From Myxococcales bacterium (lineage in GTDB: Bacteria; Myxococcota_A; Polyangia; Polyangiales; Polyangiaceae): a stretch of 64,000 bases of DNA. Positions 44,644 through 52,916 of this stretch are shown piece by piece; within the stretch, counting starts at the first letter, position 1, and each line of letters opens with the position of its first letter. The DNA is taken from positions 1,612,001 to 1,676,000 of the forward strand of contig JADJQX010000007.1 of the NCBI GenBank assembly GCA_016712525.1, in the 5' to 3' direction. Position numbers and translations under genes: made by a program. The notes under the pieces were generated by a model, which had not been told where the DNA came from, searched no databases, and saw only the letters and a program-made list of their open reading frames with translations.

Positions 44644-44681
44644 CACTTCCGAAGTTAGCTTGGGATTCGGAAGTGTGTCAA
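44644..44681 (-). promoter_or_regulatory. Sigma70-like promoter overlapped by a 10-bp inverted repeat
   Basis: Minus strand: TTGACA (44676-44681), 18-bp spacer, TAACTT (44652-44657). The perfect repeat CACTTCCGAA (44644-44653) / TTCGGAAGTG (44666-44675) covers the spacer and the -10, leaving a ~40-base leader to the coiled-coil gene. A repressor bound here would block transcription. Confidence 0.6.
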
Positions 44682-44873
44682 CGAACCTCTTGCGCTTCCG
44701 CCCAAACCCGCACTTTTTAGCTAACCGTCCGATACTCGGAGCTTTTTTCGCCTTCTTCACCCTCTCGAAGGGTGCCGAGCCCCAAAAATCGCACCTTGGA
44801 ACCGAAGGTCGGGGCGTTCGGGCTCTTGCGTGATTCGGATGCGGCGTTCCGTCCGGACGTTCAGGAGTGGCGA

Positions 44874-44905
44874 AAAAAAGAGAGGCGGCTCTTGGCCACC
44901 TCTCT
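44874..44905 (-). terminator. Intrinsic terminator of the AgmX-like gene
   Basis: Minus strand: AGAGAGG and CCTCTCT arms with an inner GGC/GCC pairing, followed by a run of seven T (44873-44879 on the plus strand reads A). It starts 36 bases past the stop of the AgmX-like gene. Confidence 0.75.
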
Positions 44906-44940
44906 CTTCGTCGCGCTCCTTGGAGCTCGGACCGAACGCC

Positions 44941-46386
44941 TTACTTGGCGCCTTGCTGCACGAACGTGACCGGGATCGAGAGGGTCGATCCGCTGCCGCC
45001 CGGAGCGCTGAACTGCGCGTTGCGAACGGCGCGCGCGATGCACTGGGCGACACCCGCCGAGAGCCCCGTGTTCGAGGACACGTCCGCCGAGCTCACCTCA
45101 CCGTTCGGGCCGACCTTGGCGGTGATGACGACCTTGCCGGACATCGACGGGTCGCTGTTCAGGCCTTGCTGGTAGCAGGCGCGGAACCGAGGACGGAGGC
45201 CAGCGATGACGCGATCGGCGTCCGACACGGGGACGGTCGCGCTCGCACCACCGACCTGCGCGACGCCCGTGGGGCCGGCGGTCTTCGTCTCTTGGCCGGC
45301 GCCTGCGCCGGTGCCGCTGCCCTGGGTGCCACCGCCGATGCCGCTGAGGCCGCCACCTTTGCCTCCCCCACCCTGCACCGGACCGCCACCGCTACCCGTG
45401 CGGAGGTCGCCGCCCGTGCCGCTGACACCCGCGCCGCTCGCCGCCGCCGCGCTGAGGTCGACCGGGGGAATCTCGCCGTTGCGCCCGAGCGCGCCCGAGA
45501 CCGACGAGCCGCCGCCGAGGGCCGCGAGGAGTTGCATCTGCATCGCCTCCGCTTGCTGGGTCAGCGCCGCGGCTTTCGCGTCGCTCACGGCTCCGCTCTT
45601 GCCGCCACCACCGCTCGCCGCGTGGGTTCCGCCACCGCCACCGCCAGCCGGTTTGGGCTGCGCGGCTGCCGTGGCCGCCGCCGTCGCGGTGGGCGTGGCC
45701 GTATCGACCGGCGCCGTCTCCGTGGGAGGCGGCGTCGGGATGTTCTTCATCATGTCGACGAGGCCGGCGACCGAGACGCCCTCTTGAACGGGAGGGTCCA
45801 TCCAGTCGGAGTACATGGCGCCGACGAAGCCGAAGTGCAGCATGAAGCTGAACGCGGCGATGATGGTCAGCGTCCAGTCGATCTGGTTCGCGACGCCACC
45901 CTTGACCGAGAGCGGGAGCTGCGGCCGAGGCTGGACCGGAGGGGGTGCGACGAACTGGAAGAGGAACGTCGTGTCGCCGACGACGACCTTGCCACGTGCG
46001 TCGTCGGTGAGCTTGATTTGGTAGGCGTTGCCGACCTTCTTGGCCTGGCCTCGCAGCGCGGCGAGGTCGGTGATTCCGCTCGTGAGGGCGACGCGACCGC
46101 CCATGCCGTCGAGGAAGTTGAGGTAGTAGTCGGGGCCCACGAGCTCGAAGAGCTTGAACGTCGGGGGCAGTGACGGGGCCGGGATCACGAACATCGACTT
46201 CTCGTTCGAGCCGACCGTGACCGTGGTGCGCTGCTTGATGATGCGCTCCTCGAGGACACGACCGTTCTGGACGAGGCCGATGCGCAGAACCTTCGGCCCG
46301 GTCTGGACCGACATGGCGCGCATGACGGCGGTCATCTGGCCGGGGCGCATCGAAGGGGTCTGGCCGGGCTGCATTCCCTGAGACAT
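44941..46386 (-). CDS. AgmX/PglI-type TonB-like protein with FHA-like N-terminal region
   Basis: 481 residues. N-terminal ~130 residues resemble an FHA fold (RTTVTVGSNEKSMFVIP; GMGGRVALTSG). A single transmembrane helix follows (TLTIIAAFSFMLHFGFVGAM, ~185), then a Pro/Ala/Thr and Gly-rich periplasmic linker of ~180 residues. The C-terminal AgmX/TonB-like domain has RPRFRACYQQGLNSDPSM, VVITAKVGPNGEVSSADV and CIARAVRNAQF. AgmX was identified in M. xanthus adventurous gliding; many paralogues exist, so the process is uncertain. It likely links cytoplasmic phospho-signals (FHA) with envelope machinery. Confidence 0.82.
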   Translation of the reverse strand: MSQGMQPGQTPSMRPGQMTAVMRAMSVQTGPKVLRIGLVQNGRVLEERIIKQRTTVTVGSNEKSMFVIPAPSLPPTFKLFELVGPDYYLNFLDGMGGRVALTSGITDLAALRGQAKKVGNAYQIKLTDDARGKVVVGDTTFLFQFVAPPPVQPRPQLPLSVKGGVANQIDWTLTIIAAFSFMLHFGFVGAMYSDWMDPPVQEGVSVAGLVDMMKNIPTPPPTETAPVDTATPTATAAATAAAQPKPAGGGGGGTHAASGGGGKSGAVSDAKAAALTQQAEAMQMQLLAALGGGSSVSGALGRNGEIPPVDLSAAAASGAGVSGTGGDLRTGSGGGPVQGGGGKGGGLSGIGGGTQGSGTGAGAGQETKTAGPTGVAQVGGASATVPVSDADRVIAGLRPRFRACYQQGLNSDPSMSGKVVITAKVGPNGEVSSADVSSNTGLSAGVAQCIARAVRNAQFSAPGGSGSTLSIPVTFVQQGAK

Positions 46387-46626
46387 GTGGTGCCTTTCGA
46401 TCGGTCGAGGACGCTGACGAGTGCCGAAGAGCCGGGATTCTGTCTTCGTCGGGTAGGTCGGCCTACGGACAAGCCTCAGACGAGAAAGTTCCGGGACATC
46501 GTCAGTCTACAGGACGAATGTTCTCCGAGAAGAACTTTCGCGCGGGACCGCGGCGCTCGATGGCGCTTCGGGCGCGGGTTGGCTCCTCTCGAAGCACTTC
46601 ATGAAGCGCGCCGCGGCGCGCCGAGG

Positions 46627-47469
46627 TCACTTCTTTTTCTTCGGCTTCTCGGGCGGGCGGGGCTCTGCCGGTGGCGCTGGCAACGTTCCATCGCACACGA
46701 ACCCACCTTTGGTCGCGACGGGCTCGTGGCGGAAGAAGCGCAAGGCCGCGTCGACGTCGTCGCCCGCGAGGCCGTGCTCGCCCGGGCGGGTGCAGCTCTG
46801 GTTCGGCCACTTCTCGCGGTTCAAGGACTCGTGGAGCTCCTTGGACTTGCTCACCTGGCCCGCGTCGTTCTCGTGGCCCAAGAGCAGGATCGGAGGGTGA
46901 GCCTCGGCCGACGAGGCCTCGGTGATCGGCGCGCCCCCCGAGATGAGGGCGTACCCGTCGGCCTTGAACGCGCCCGTGCGGGCGAGGTGATGCGCGAACG
47001 CGGCGCCGTTCGAGTACCCGAGGACGAACCTGGGATGAGGACCTTCCTCGAGCAGCTCGTTCACCTGCCAGACCGTGTGGTCCCACTCGGCCGTGACGTT
47101 GCGCATCTCGGTGGTGTCGGCGGCGTCTTGGGGCCAGCAGAAATGGTTCTTGAGCTCGGGCTTCCAGTCGCACAGGCCTCGTCGACCGCGCGGGAGCACG
47201 ACCGCGAACCCGTGGACGGTCGCGCTGCGCGCCGCGGCCCACTCCTCGGGCCGACCGTGACCTTCGAGCTCGCCGTGCAGGTACACGACGATGGCCGTGC
47301 CGGGGCCACGCTCCATGGGCATCGCGAAGCAGACGTCCCCCTGGCCTGGCTCGAAGCCCTCGGGGCACCAGTGCTCGGGCACGGCCTCGACGGGGGGCTT
47401 GGGGCACCCTGCGGCAAGCAGGCCGAGGACCAGCACGACCGGCCCGATGCGACGCGACGACGCGCTCAT
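46627..47469 (-). CDS. Lipoprotein with alpha/beta-hydrolase (esterase-like) fold
   Basis: 280 residues. Lipobox LGLLAAGC (Cys22). Then an esterase/dienelactone-hydrolase-like fold: VVYLHGELEGHG, nucleophile elbow GYSNGA (Ser), ILLLGHENDAGQ (acid candidate) and a late His (PGEHGLAGDD), so a Ser-Asp-His triad is plausible. The C-terminus is Pro/Lys-rich (RPPEKPKKKK). The substrate is unknown. The start overlaps the engB stop by 4 bases. Confidence 0.75.
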   Translation of the reverse strand: MSASSRRIGPVVLVLGLLAAGCPKPPVEAVPEHWCPEGFEPGQGDVCFAMPMERGPGTAIVVYLHGELEGHGRPEEWAAARSATVHGFAVVLPRGRRGLCDWKPELKNHFCWPQDAADTTEMRNVTAEWDHTVWQVNELLEEGPHPRFVLGYSNGAAFAHHLARTGAFKADGYALISGGAPITEASSAEAHPPILLLGHENDAGQVSKSKELHESLNREKWPNQSCTRPGEHGLAGDDVDAALRFFRHEPVATKGGFVCDGTLPAPPAEPRPPEKPKKKK

Positions 47470-48101
47470 GCTTCCCCCGCGATCGCCCGCCGGAGCCGTG
47501 ACCAGAGAGCCTCACGCCCGGCCAGGGTCTCGGCGCTCGTCCCCACCACGGGCACGCCCGCGTCTCGCGAGAGCTCGGCGAGCGCGGTTTTGTGCTGCGA
47601 GAGAGGGATTTTGTCGAGCTTCGTGGCGCACACGACGACCTGGGTCGGGCACGCTCGGTCCACCTCGGGTGGGGACGCGAGGAACGCGAGCAGGTCGCGC
47701 TCCTCCTGCTCGAGCCCGCGGCGGATGTCCACCAAGATGCAGACTGCACGCAACGTAGAGCGGCGCTTGAGGTACCCCTCAAGCATGGGGCCCCACGATC
47801 GTGCCTCCGACTTGGAGACCTTCGCGTACCCGTAGCCCGGGAGGTCGACCACGTGGAGCGAGAGGCCGTCGTCGAGGCTGGCCGTGAACACGTTGATCTG
47901 CCGTGTGCAGCCCGGGGTGTTGCTCGTACGAACGAGGTTCCGGCGCCCGAGCAGCGCGTTCATGAGGGACGACTTTCCCACGTTCGAGCGCCCCGCGAAC
48001 GCGACCTCGGCGAGGGCCGGCGGGGGGAGGCCCGCGACGCTCGTTGCGCCCGCGGCGAACTCTGCCGCGACGACACGCGTCTCCTTCGTCACCTTCGCCA
48101 T
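47466..48101 (-). CDS. engB: EngB/YsxC ribosome-biogenesis GTPase
   Basis: 211 residues, normal length. TRAFAC GTPase motifs: G1 AGRSNVGKSS, G2 TSNTPGCTRQIN, G3 DLPGYGYA, G4 TKLD and G5 TSAETLAG. EngB helps late assembly of the large ribosomal subunit and is essential in many bacteria. It follows murJ after 57 bases and overlaps the hydrolase lipoprotein gene. Confidence 0.95.
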   Translation of the reverse strand: MAKVTKETRVVAAEFAAGATSVAGLPPPALAEVAFAGRSNVGKSSLMNALLGRRNLVRTSNTPGCTRQINVFTASLDDGLSLHVVDLPGYGYAKVSKSEARSWGPMLEGYLKRRSTLRAVCILVDIRRGLEQEERDLLAFLASPPEVDRACPTQVVVCATKLDKIPLSQHKTALAELSRDAGVPVVGTSAETLAGREALWSRLRRAIAGEA

Positions 48102-48158
48102 GGGCCGACTTCTACACGAAACCTCGCGAATTCCAAGCCAACTCGGGCGCGACCCCGG

Positions 48159-50027
48159 CTACGCGGCCGCGCGACCGAAGCGCCGACGAAGCCCGCGGGT
48201 GAGCCCCTCGAGCTCTCTCGAACCGACGCCGTACGAGGCCACGACGAAGAGCGCGGCGAAGACAATGCCCCCGACGAGGCCAGGCACGAGCCCGGCGAGC
48301 ACCCCCGGACCGCCGAACGACGCCGCGACGAGATCGGCCGCGCCCTTCCCTCCGACGCCTCCGACGAGCGACGCCACGACGGTCCTCCCGACGGAGCGAG
48401 AGATCTCGCCGACGCGGGTGTCCGAGAGCTTTCGGCGCAAAAAGAAGGCCAAGAGCGCCATCTGGACGAAGCTCGAGCCCGCGACGGCCACGCTCACCCC
48501 GACGTGCCCGAGCGGCCCCTTCAAGACCACGGCGAGCACGATGAAGGCGACGAGATCGAGCGCGCTCACGAGCACTGGAGTGCGTGTGTCGCCGAGCGCG
48601 TGGAACACGGGAACGAGCTGACGCACGGCCGCGACGGTCCACACGGCCCCGCCCTGCCACGCGAGCGCGCGTGCCGTCTCGCGCACGGCCTCTTCTTGGA
48701 AGTGCCCGCGGCGGAAGAGCAAGGTTACGAGGGGCTCACCGAGCGCGACGAGCGCGACCGACGAGGGGATCGCCACGAACAGCGAGAGCTTCATGCCGTG
48801 GGCGTAGGTCTTCTCGAGCTCGCCCATCTCCCCGCGCGCGGCGAAGACGGCGAGCGACGGGAGCGAGGCGGTCGACAGCGCCAAGACGAAGATGCCCTGA
48901 GGGAAGTCGCAGAGGCGGCTCGCCCACATGAAGTAGCTCTGCGCGCCCGGGCCGAGCTCCGAGAGGAAGCGCGTCGAGAGGATCATGTCGACGTAGTAGA
49001 CCCCGAGCCCGAAGGCCATGGGACCCATGCGCCGGAGCATCTCGCGCACGGCCGGATCCGCGAAGTCGACCTTGGGGCGCCCGGCGTAGCCGATGGCGCG
49101 GAGCGCGGGCCACTGGGCGATGCTCTGGAGCACACCGCCGAGGAGCGCGCCTGCCACGATGACCTGCGCGCCGTCGATCCCGAGGCTCTTGAAGAGGGAC
49201 GGTAGCCCGAACGCGGCCACGAGGAACGCGACGTTGAGCAGCCCGGGTGCGAACGCCCCGACCGCGAAGCGCTTGTTGGCGTTGAGCGCGGCCACACCGA
49301 GCGCCGCCGAGCCCATGAAGAAGATGTAGGGAAATACCGTACGAGTGAGGGAGACCGTGCGCTCGAACTGTCCCGGCTCCGCGTGGTAGCCGGCGGCGAA
49401 GAGCTCCGTGAGGGGCTCGGCGAAGAGCACCCCCAGCACCGTGGTGACGAAGAGCGCGAGGAGGGACACGCCGCGCGCCTTGGCGAAGAAGTCCTTCCCG
49501 GCGTCTTGGCCCTCGGTCTCGATCTTCTTGGCGAGGACGGGCACGACGGCGCTCGAGACCGCGCCCTCACCGAGGAGCTGCCGGAGCGCGTTCGGGATAC
49601 GAAACGCCGTAAAAAAGGCGTCGGTCTCGGCGCGGGTGAAGACCGCCGCGAGGGCCATGTCACGCCCGAGCCCGAGGAGGCGCGAGGCCAGCGTCCCCGC
49701 GCCCACGATGCCCGCACGGCGCGCGAGCTTTCCGCGCTCTTTGTCGCCTCGGGCGGCCGCCGTCTCGGAGGCTTGTGGCTCGACGTGGCCCTCGCCCTCC
49801 TCGAGAGACGCGGATGCAGCGAGCTCGGCAGGCGCGTCGGCCGAGGCCCGGACCTCCTCGGCCCTGACCGACGCGTCGCCGGCGGGAGCCTCGGCGTCGC
49901 TCGACGCGTGGTCCGCGCTCGGCCCTTCGGCGTCGCTCGACGCGTGGTCCGCGCTCGGCGCTTCGTCGACCGGGGGCGCCTTCGCCGTCGGCTCGTCGAC
50001 CGCAGAGGTGTCCTCGGGGTCGCTCAC
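48159..50027 (-). CDS. murJ: MurJ lipid II flippase with N-terminal acidic extension
   Basis: 622 residues, about 110 longer than typical MurJ. Residues ~1-105 are a low-complexity Asp/Ala/Ser/Glu-rich extension including a 12-residue tandem repeat (PSADHASSDAEG). The MOP-superfamily core follows, starting ARRAGIVGAGTLASRLLGLGRD and AFFTAFRIPNALRQLLGEGA, with about fourteen transmembrane helices, and conserved YHAEPGQ and QGIFVLALSTASLPSL. MurJ flips lipid II across the inner membrane for peptidoglycan synthesis. GTG at 50027 overlaps the DUF971 stop (GTGA), which fixes the start and shows the extension is translated. Confidence 0.92.
   Translation of the reverse strand: MSDPEDTSAVDEPTAKAPPVDEAPSADHASSDAEGPSADHASSDAEAPAGDASVRAEEVRASADAPAELAASASLEEGEGHVEPQASETAAARGDKERGKLARRAGIVGAGTLASRLLGLGRDMALAAVFTRAETDAFFTAFRIPNALRQLLGEGAVSSAVVPVLAKKIETEGQDAGKDFFAKARGVSLLALFVTTVLGVLFAEPLTELFAAGYHAEPGQFERTVSLTRTVFPYIFFMGSAALGVAALNANKRFAVGAFAPGLLNVAFLVAAFGLPSLFKSLGIDGAQVIVAGALLGGVLQSIAQWPALRAIGYAGRPKVDFADPAVREMLRRMGPMAFGLGVYYVDMILSTRFLSELGPGAQSYFMWASRLCDFPQGIFVLALSTASLPSLAVFAARGEMGELEKTYAHGMKLSLFVAIPSSVALVALGEPLVTLLFRRGHFQEEAVRETARALAWQGGAVWTVAAVRQLVPVFHALGDTRTPVLVSALDLVAFIVLAVVLKGPLGHVGVSVAVAGSSFVQMALLAFFLRRKLSDTRVGEISRSVGRTVVASLVGGVGGKGAADLVAASFGGPGVLAGLVPGLVGGIVFAALFVVASYGVGSRELEGLTRGLRRRFGRAAA
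49891..49962 (-). repeat. 36-bp tandem repeat in the murJ extension
   Basis: Two 36-base units differing at one base (49891-49926 and 49927-49962), in frame, encoding the repeated PSADHASSDAE segment of the cytoplasmic N-terminal extension. Copy number could vary between strains. Confidence 0.85.
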
Positions 50028-50380
50028 AGGCGCGGCATCTCCTCGCCTTCGGAGGGCTCGCCCTCGGGCCGGCACTCGGGGCAATGGCAGAGCGCGCGGA
50101 GGTAGGTGTAGGAGTAGAGCCCGCTCGCGTGGCCGTCGAACCAGCGGAGGCACACCGCGTAGTTCCCGACCGGCTCGATGTCCTCGAGCTCGAGCTGAAG
50201 GTCCGAGGGCGGGAGGAACGCGATCGAGCCCGAGTGCCCTTGGCAGCCAGCGCACGGGCAAAACCCGCGGAGCACGCGGTGCGGGTAGATGCCCTTGTGC
50301 CCGTCGGCCCAGTCGATCTCGGTCGTGCGCGCGCCACGCGGGGATCGGATCGCGCGGGCCTTGGTTCGAGCGTCTTTCAT
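50024..50380 (-). CDS. DUF971 (GBBH-like N-terminal) domain protein
   Basis: 118 residues. DUF971 signature: EIDWADGHKGIYPHRVLRGFCPCAGCQGH, here split by the family's L-R-x-x-C-x-C-x-x-C core, then LQLELEDIEPVGNYAVCLRWFDGHASGLYSY and a late C-x-C-x-x-C (CHCPEC). The two Cys groups suggest zinc or iron-sulfur binding; members have been linked to iron-sulfur cluster carriers. Coupled by 4-base overlaps to the pfkB gene before it and murJ after it. Confidence 0.88.
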   Translation of the reverse strand: MKDARTKARAIRSPRGARTTEIDWADGHKGIYPHRVLRGFCPCAGCQGHSGSIAFLPPSDLQLELEDIEPVGNYAVCLRWFDGHASGLYSYTYLRALCHCPECRPEGEPSEGEEMPRL

Positions 50381-51393
50381 CGAGATTCTCCGCGACGGCG
50401 AGCGTTGAGGCCGTGGACGAGCTTGCCGAGCCCCGTGACGCCCTTCACTGCGCCGGGCCTGGCGATGGCCTTTTCCCCCAGGCGATGGCCGAGGGTCAAG
50501 GCTCCTCGCCAGGTGTCCGGGTCCGCGAAGGCCGGCGACGAGGGCACGGCGCCGCTCGCGACGAGCCACGCGAGCACGCCCGCGACGAACGCGTCGCCCG
50601 CGCCCGTCGCGTCGACGCAAGGGGCGTCGGGCCTCGGGACCGCGACCTCGATCGTGCCGAACGGCCCGCGCACCCAGGCCACGCTCCCGCCGCGCGTGTG
50701 CACCTGCACGGCGCGGGGTGCGTTCGCCGTGAGCCACGCCTCGCCTCTTCGGAGCGAGCCCCCGAGCGCCACGAGGTCGCCTGCCGAGGCCTTGACAATC
50801 GCGGCGTGGGCGACGAGCGCGCCGACGCGACGTCGCATTTCTGCGAGGTCCCCCCACATGTGAGCGCGCACGTTGAGGTCGACGAAGAGGCCGGCTTCGG
50901 CCCGCCTCGAGGCCGCGACGAGCGCCATGGTCGCCGCGCGGAGGCCCGGGCGCATGAGGGTGCTCGTACCGACCAAGACGAACGACGCGTCCGCCATGGC
51001 GGGCACCACGTCGGTCTTGCGGAGGGCTACGTCGGCCGTGTCGTGGCGGTAGAAGAGGAAGCTCGGCTCCCCGGACGCGTCACGGCGGACGAACGCGAGC
51101 CCGGTTCGGTTCGGGAGCTCGAGCAGGGTGTCGACGTCGACCCCTTCGGCGGCGATCGCAGCCTTGAGATCCTGACCGAAGCGGTCCCGGCCGACGGCGC
51201 CCGCGAGGCGCACCCGAACACCGAGGCGGCCGAGCACCGTCGCGACGTTCGCAGGCGCACCCCCGATCTCTCGGACGAAGCGCGCCCCGGCCGCGCGCCC
51301 CGGGGCGTCGAGCTCGAAGATGTCCCAGAGGACCTCTCCGAAACACGAGACCTCGTAGGCCGGACGGCGTGGTCGGGGTGCGCGAGGGGGCAT
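50377..51393 (-). CDS. PfkB-family carbohydrate kinase (fructokinase-like)
   Basis: 338 residues. The N-terminal FGEVLWDIF and GGAPANVATVLGRLG, plus the C-terminal PfkB signature DATGAGDAFVAG with the catalytic Asp, show a functional sugar kinase. Sequence is closest in style to fructokinases (FREIGGAPAN-like start), but ribokinase or adenosine kinase specificity cannot be excluded. First gene of the five-gene overlapping set leading to murJ and engB; the 4-base overlap with DUF971 indicates coupling. A dispersed repeat lies in its promoter region. Confidence 0.88.
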   Translation of the reverse strand: MPPRAPRPRRPAYEVSCFGEVLWDIFELDAPGRAAGARFVREIGGAPANVATVLGRLGVRVRLAGAVGRDRFGQDLKAAIAAEGVDVDTLLELPNRTGLAFVRRDASGEPSFLFYRHDTADVALRKTDVVPAMADASFVLVGTSTLMRPGLRAATMALVAASRRAEAGLFVDLNVRAHMWGDLAEMRRRVGALVAHAAIVKASAGDLVALGGSLRRGEAWLTANAPRAVQVHTRGGSVAWVRGPFGTIEVAVPRPDAPCVDATGAGDAFVAGVLAWLVASGAVPSSPAFADPDTWRGALTLGHRLGEKAIARPGAVKGVTGLGKLVHGLNARRRGESR

Positions 51394-51411
51394 GGCTCGG
51401 GATGTCTAGAC

Positions 51412-51471
51412 CGACGGTCACGATTCTCGAACAGGAACCTCGGTCGTTCTGGGGCGGCGCCCAAATCCCGG
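51412..51471 (+). repeat. Dispersed intergenic repeat, copy 1
   Basis: This 60-base sequence aligns with the reverse complement of 55305-55366 at 48 of 60 positions with one 2-base gap. It starts CGACGGTCACGATTCTCGAA and ends in a hairpin-forming TTCTGGGGCGGCGCCCAAA stretch. It lies between the pfkB start and the divergent membrane-protein gene. Confidence 0.7.
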
Positions 51472-51568
51472 AGGTTTTTGCCCCCGCGGGCACGGCTGGA
51501 AATCGGAGCGGTCGACGCCCGTTCGATGCCGGACCGACGCAGGCGGGGGATTCGGCTACGGTGAAGGC

Positions 51569-52147
51569 GTGTACCGCGTGCCCGCGAAACGAGACACCGA
51601 GGCCGTGCTCGAGGTTCGCCTGGCCGATGGCGCGCGATCTCGACGCGCGAGCATGATCGGGATGCAGCTCTTCGCGGTGCCGCCGGTCGTCGCGGCGGTG
51701 CTCGCCGGCGCGGCATCACCCACCGCGGGCCTCGTCGGCCTCGTCGCGAGCGGCCTCGGGTGTTACGCGCTCGGTCGCCACCTCGCTCGCGACGACGTCC
51801 GCTGGCTCCATGTGCGCGGGGGCGACGTCCTCGTCGGAGACCGCGAGGGTTCGCTGCGTCACGTCGCCGCGCTGACGGAGCTGCTCGACGTCGCCCTCGA
51901 GACCAAGACGGTCACCCACATGCTCGAGGGCGCGAGCGCGATCCCCGCCGTGCGGTTCGAAGAGGCCCGAGAGGGCCCCGAGATCGACACCGCGCGGCTC
52001 GGGTTCGTCACAGAGCATGGGACGTCCCACCCCCTCGGGGAGACGTACATCTCTCACCTCTACGCGGCCGAGGCGCTCTCCCGGGTGCGTGTATTCCTCA
52101 GGAAAAACGGCTGGGTCCCCGCCGACGAGCGCGACGCGGGCCGATAG
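51569..52147 (+). CDS. Predicted membrane protein of unknown function
   Basis: 192 residues. Two adjacent transmembrane helices (MQLFAVPPVVAAVLAGA; TAGLVGLVASGLGCYALGR, ~30-75) form a hairpin. They are followed by a ~110-residue cytoplasmic domain (VRWLHVRGGDVLVGDREG; ISHLYAAEALSRVRVFLR). No family recognised. The GTG start gives a plausible short basic N-terminus. It is convergent with recO, 12 bases apart. Confidence 0.6.
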   Translation: MYRVPAKRDTEAVLEVRLADGARSRRASMIGMQLFAVPPVVAAVLAGAASPTAGLVGLVASGLGCYALGRHLARDDVRWLHVRGGDVLVGDREGSLRHVAALTELLDVALETKTVTHMLEGASAIPAVRFEEAREGPEIDTARLGFVTEHGTSHPLGETYISHLYAAEALSRVRVFLRKNGWVPADERDAGR

Positions 52148-52159
52148 GCTCGAGACCGA

Positions 52160-52909
52160 TCACGACCGAGGACGCGCGTCGAGCTCGTGGCGGCTCATCG
52201 CCGACGCGACGAGCCGCTCGAGGTCGGTCAAGATGCGCCCGAGAGGCGGCACGACGAGCGCGAGGTCCGAGGGCGCCGCCAGCGCGACCGCCGCCGTACG
52301 CGTCGCGGCGTCGATGCGCAGAGGCCCACCACCACAGGCCCGACAGACGACACCGCCGCGCGCGACGTCGACGAGGGCCGAGCGGTTCGGCGGGCACTCG
52401 GCGCCGCACACCGCGCATCCCTCGAGGACGAGCCCGACCCCCGCGATCTCGAGCAGCCCGAGGCCCGCCCAGACGAGGCGCGCACGCAGCACGGCCTCGT
52501 CGACCGAAGGATCCCCCTCGAGGGTGTCGAGCACGTGGGTCGTGAGCGCCCACGCGCGAGGCTCCGGCGTGCGCGGGACGCAGACGACGCGCACCCACCG
52601 GAGGACCTTCCCTGCGGCGTCCATGGCCTCGAGGGACGTGACCAGACGACCTCGGACGACCACGAGCTCGGCCTCGTCGACACGCGCGAGCTCACCGCCG
52701 TGGTCGGACATGCGGACGCGAACGGTGTGAAAGGGCTCGAAGGCCCCGGGGGCACGTTTCCGGGAGCGCGCGCCTCCGCGCACCATCGCCGAGATTCGGC
52801 CGTAATTTTCAGTCAACAGCTGAACGACCCGATCCGACTCGCCGTAGGGGATCGAGCGGAGCAAGATCGCCGCGCTCTCGAGCGACGCTTTCGCGCGCCC
52901 GACCGTCAC
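52160..52909 (-). CDS. recO: DNA repair protein RecO
   Basis: 249 residues. N-terminal OB-fold (ESAAILLRSIPYGESDRVVQL, LTENYGRISAMVRGGARS) and a C-terminal helical domain with a zinc-finger-like C4 group (CAVCGAEC ... CRACGGG). RecO anneals SSB-coated DNA and loads RecA in the RecFOR pathway. It is the last gene of the TPR/RodZ-like/recO set, 7 bases after the RodZ-like gene. GTG start as written. Confidence 0.92.
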   Translation of the reverse strand: MTVGRAKASLESAAILLRSIPYGESDRVVQLLTENYGRISAMVRGGARSRKRAPGAFEPFHTVRVRMSDHGGELARVDEAELVVVRGRLVTSLEAMDAAGKVLRWVRVVCVPRTPEPRAWALTTHVLDTLEGDPSVDEAVLRARLVWAGLGLLEIAGVGLVLEGCAVCGAECPPNRSALVDVARGGVVCRACGGGPLRIDAATRTAAVALAAPSDLALVVPPLGRILTDLERLVASAMSRHELDARPRS

Positions 52910-52916
52910 GAGGGAG

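Larger units (their letters stand above)
44609..44940. other. Intergenic region: promoter/operator plus terminator, no gene
   Basis: No coding frame of merit. At 44609-44681 lie the leader and promoter of the coiled-coil protein; at 44758-44774 a 6-bp hairpin CACCCT/AGGGTG; and at 44874-44905 the terminator of the AgmX-like gene. The stretch 44640-44760 is relatively A+T-rich. Confidence 0.6.

Noticed and set aside
52148..52159. Terminator between the convergent membrane-protein gene and recO
   Set aside because: Only 12 bases separate the stops and no stable hairpin with a T-tract is present.
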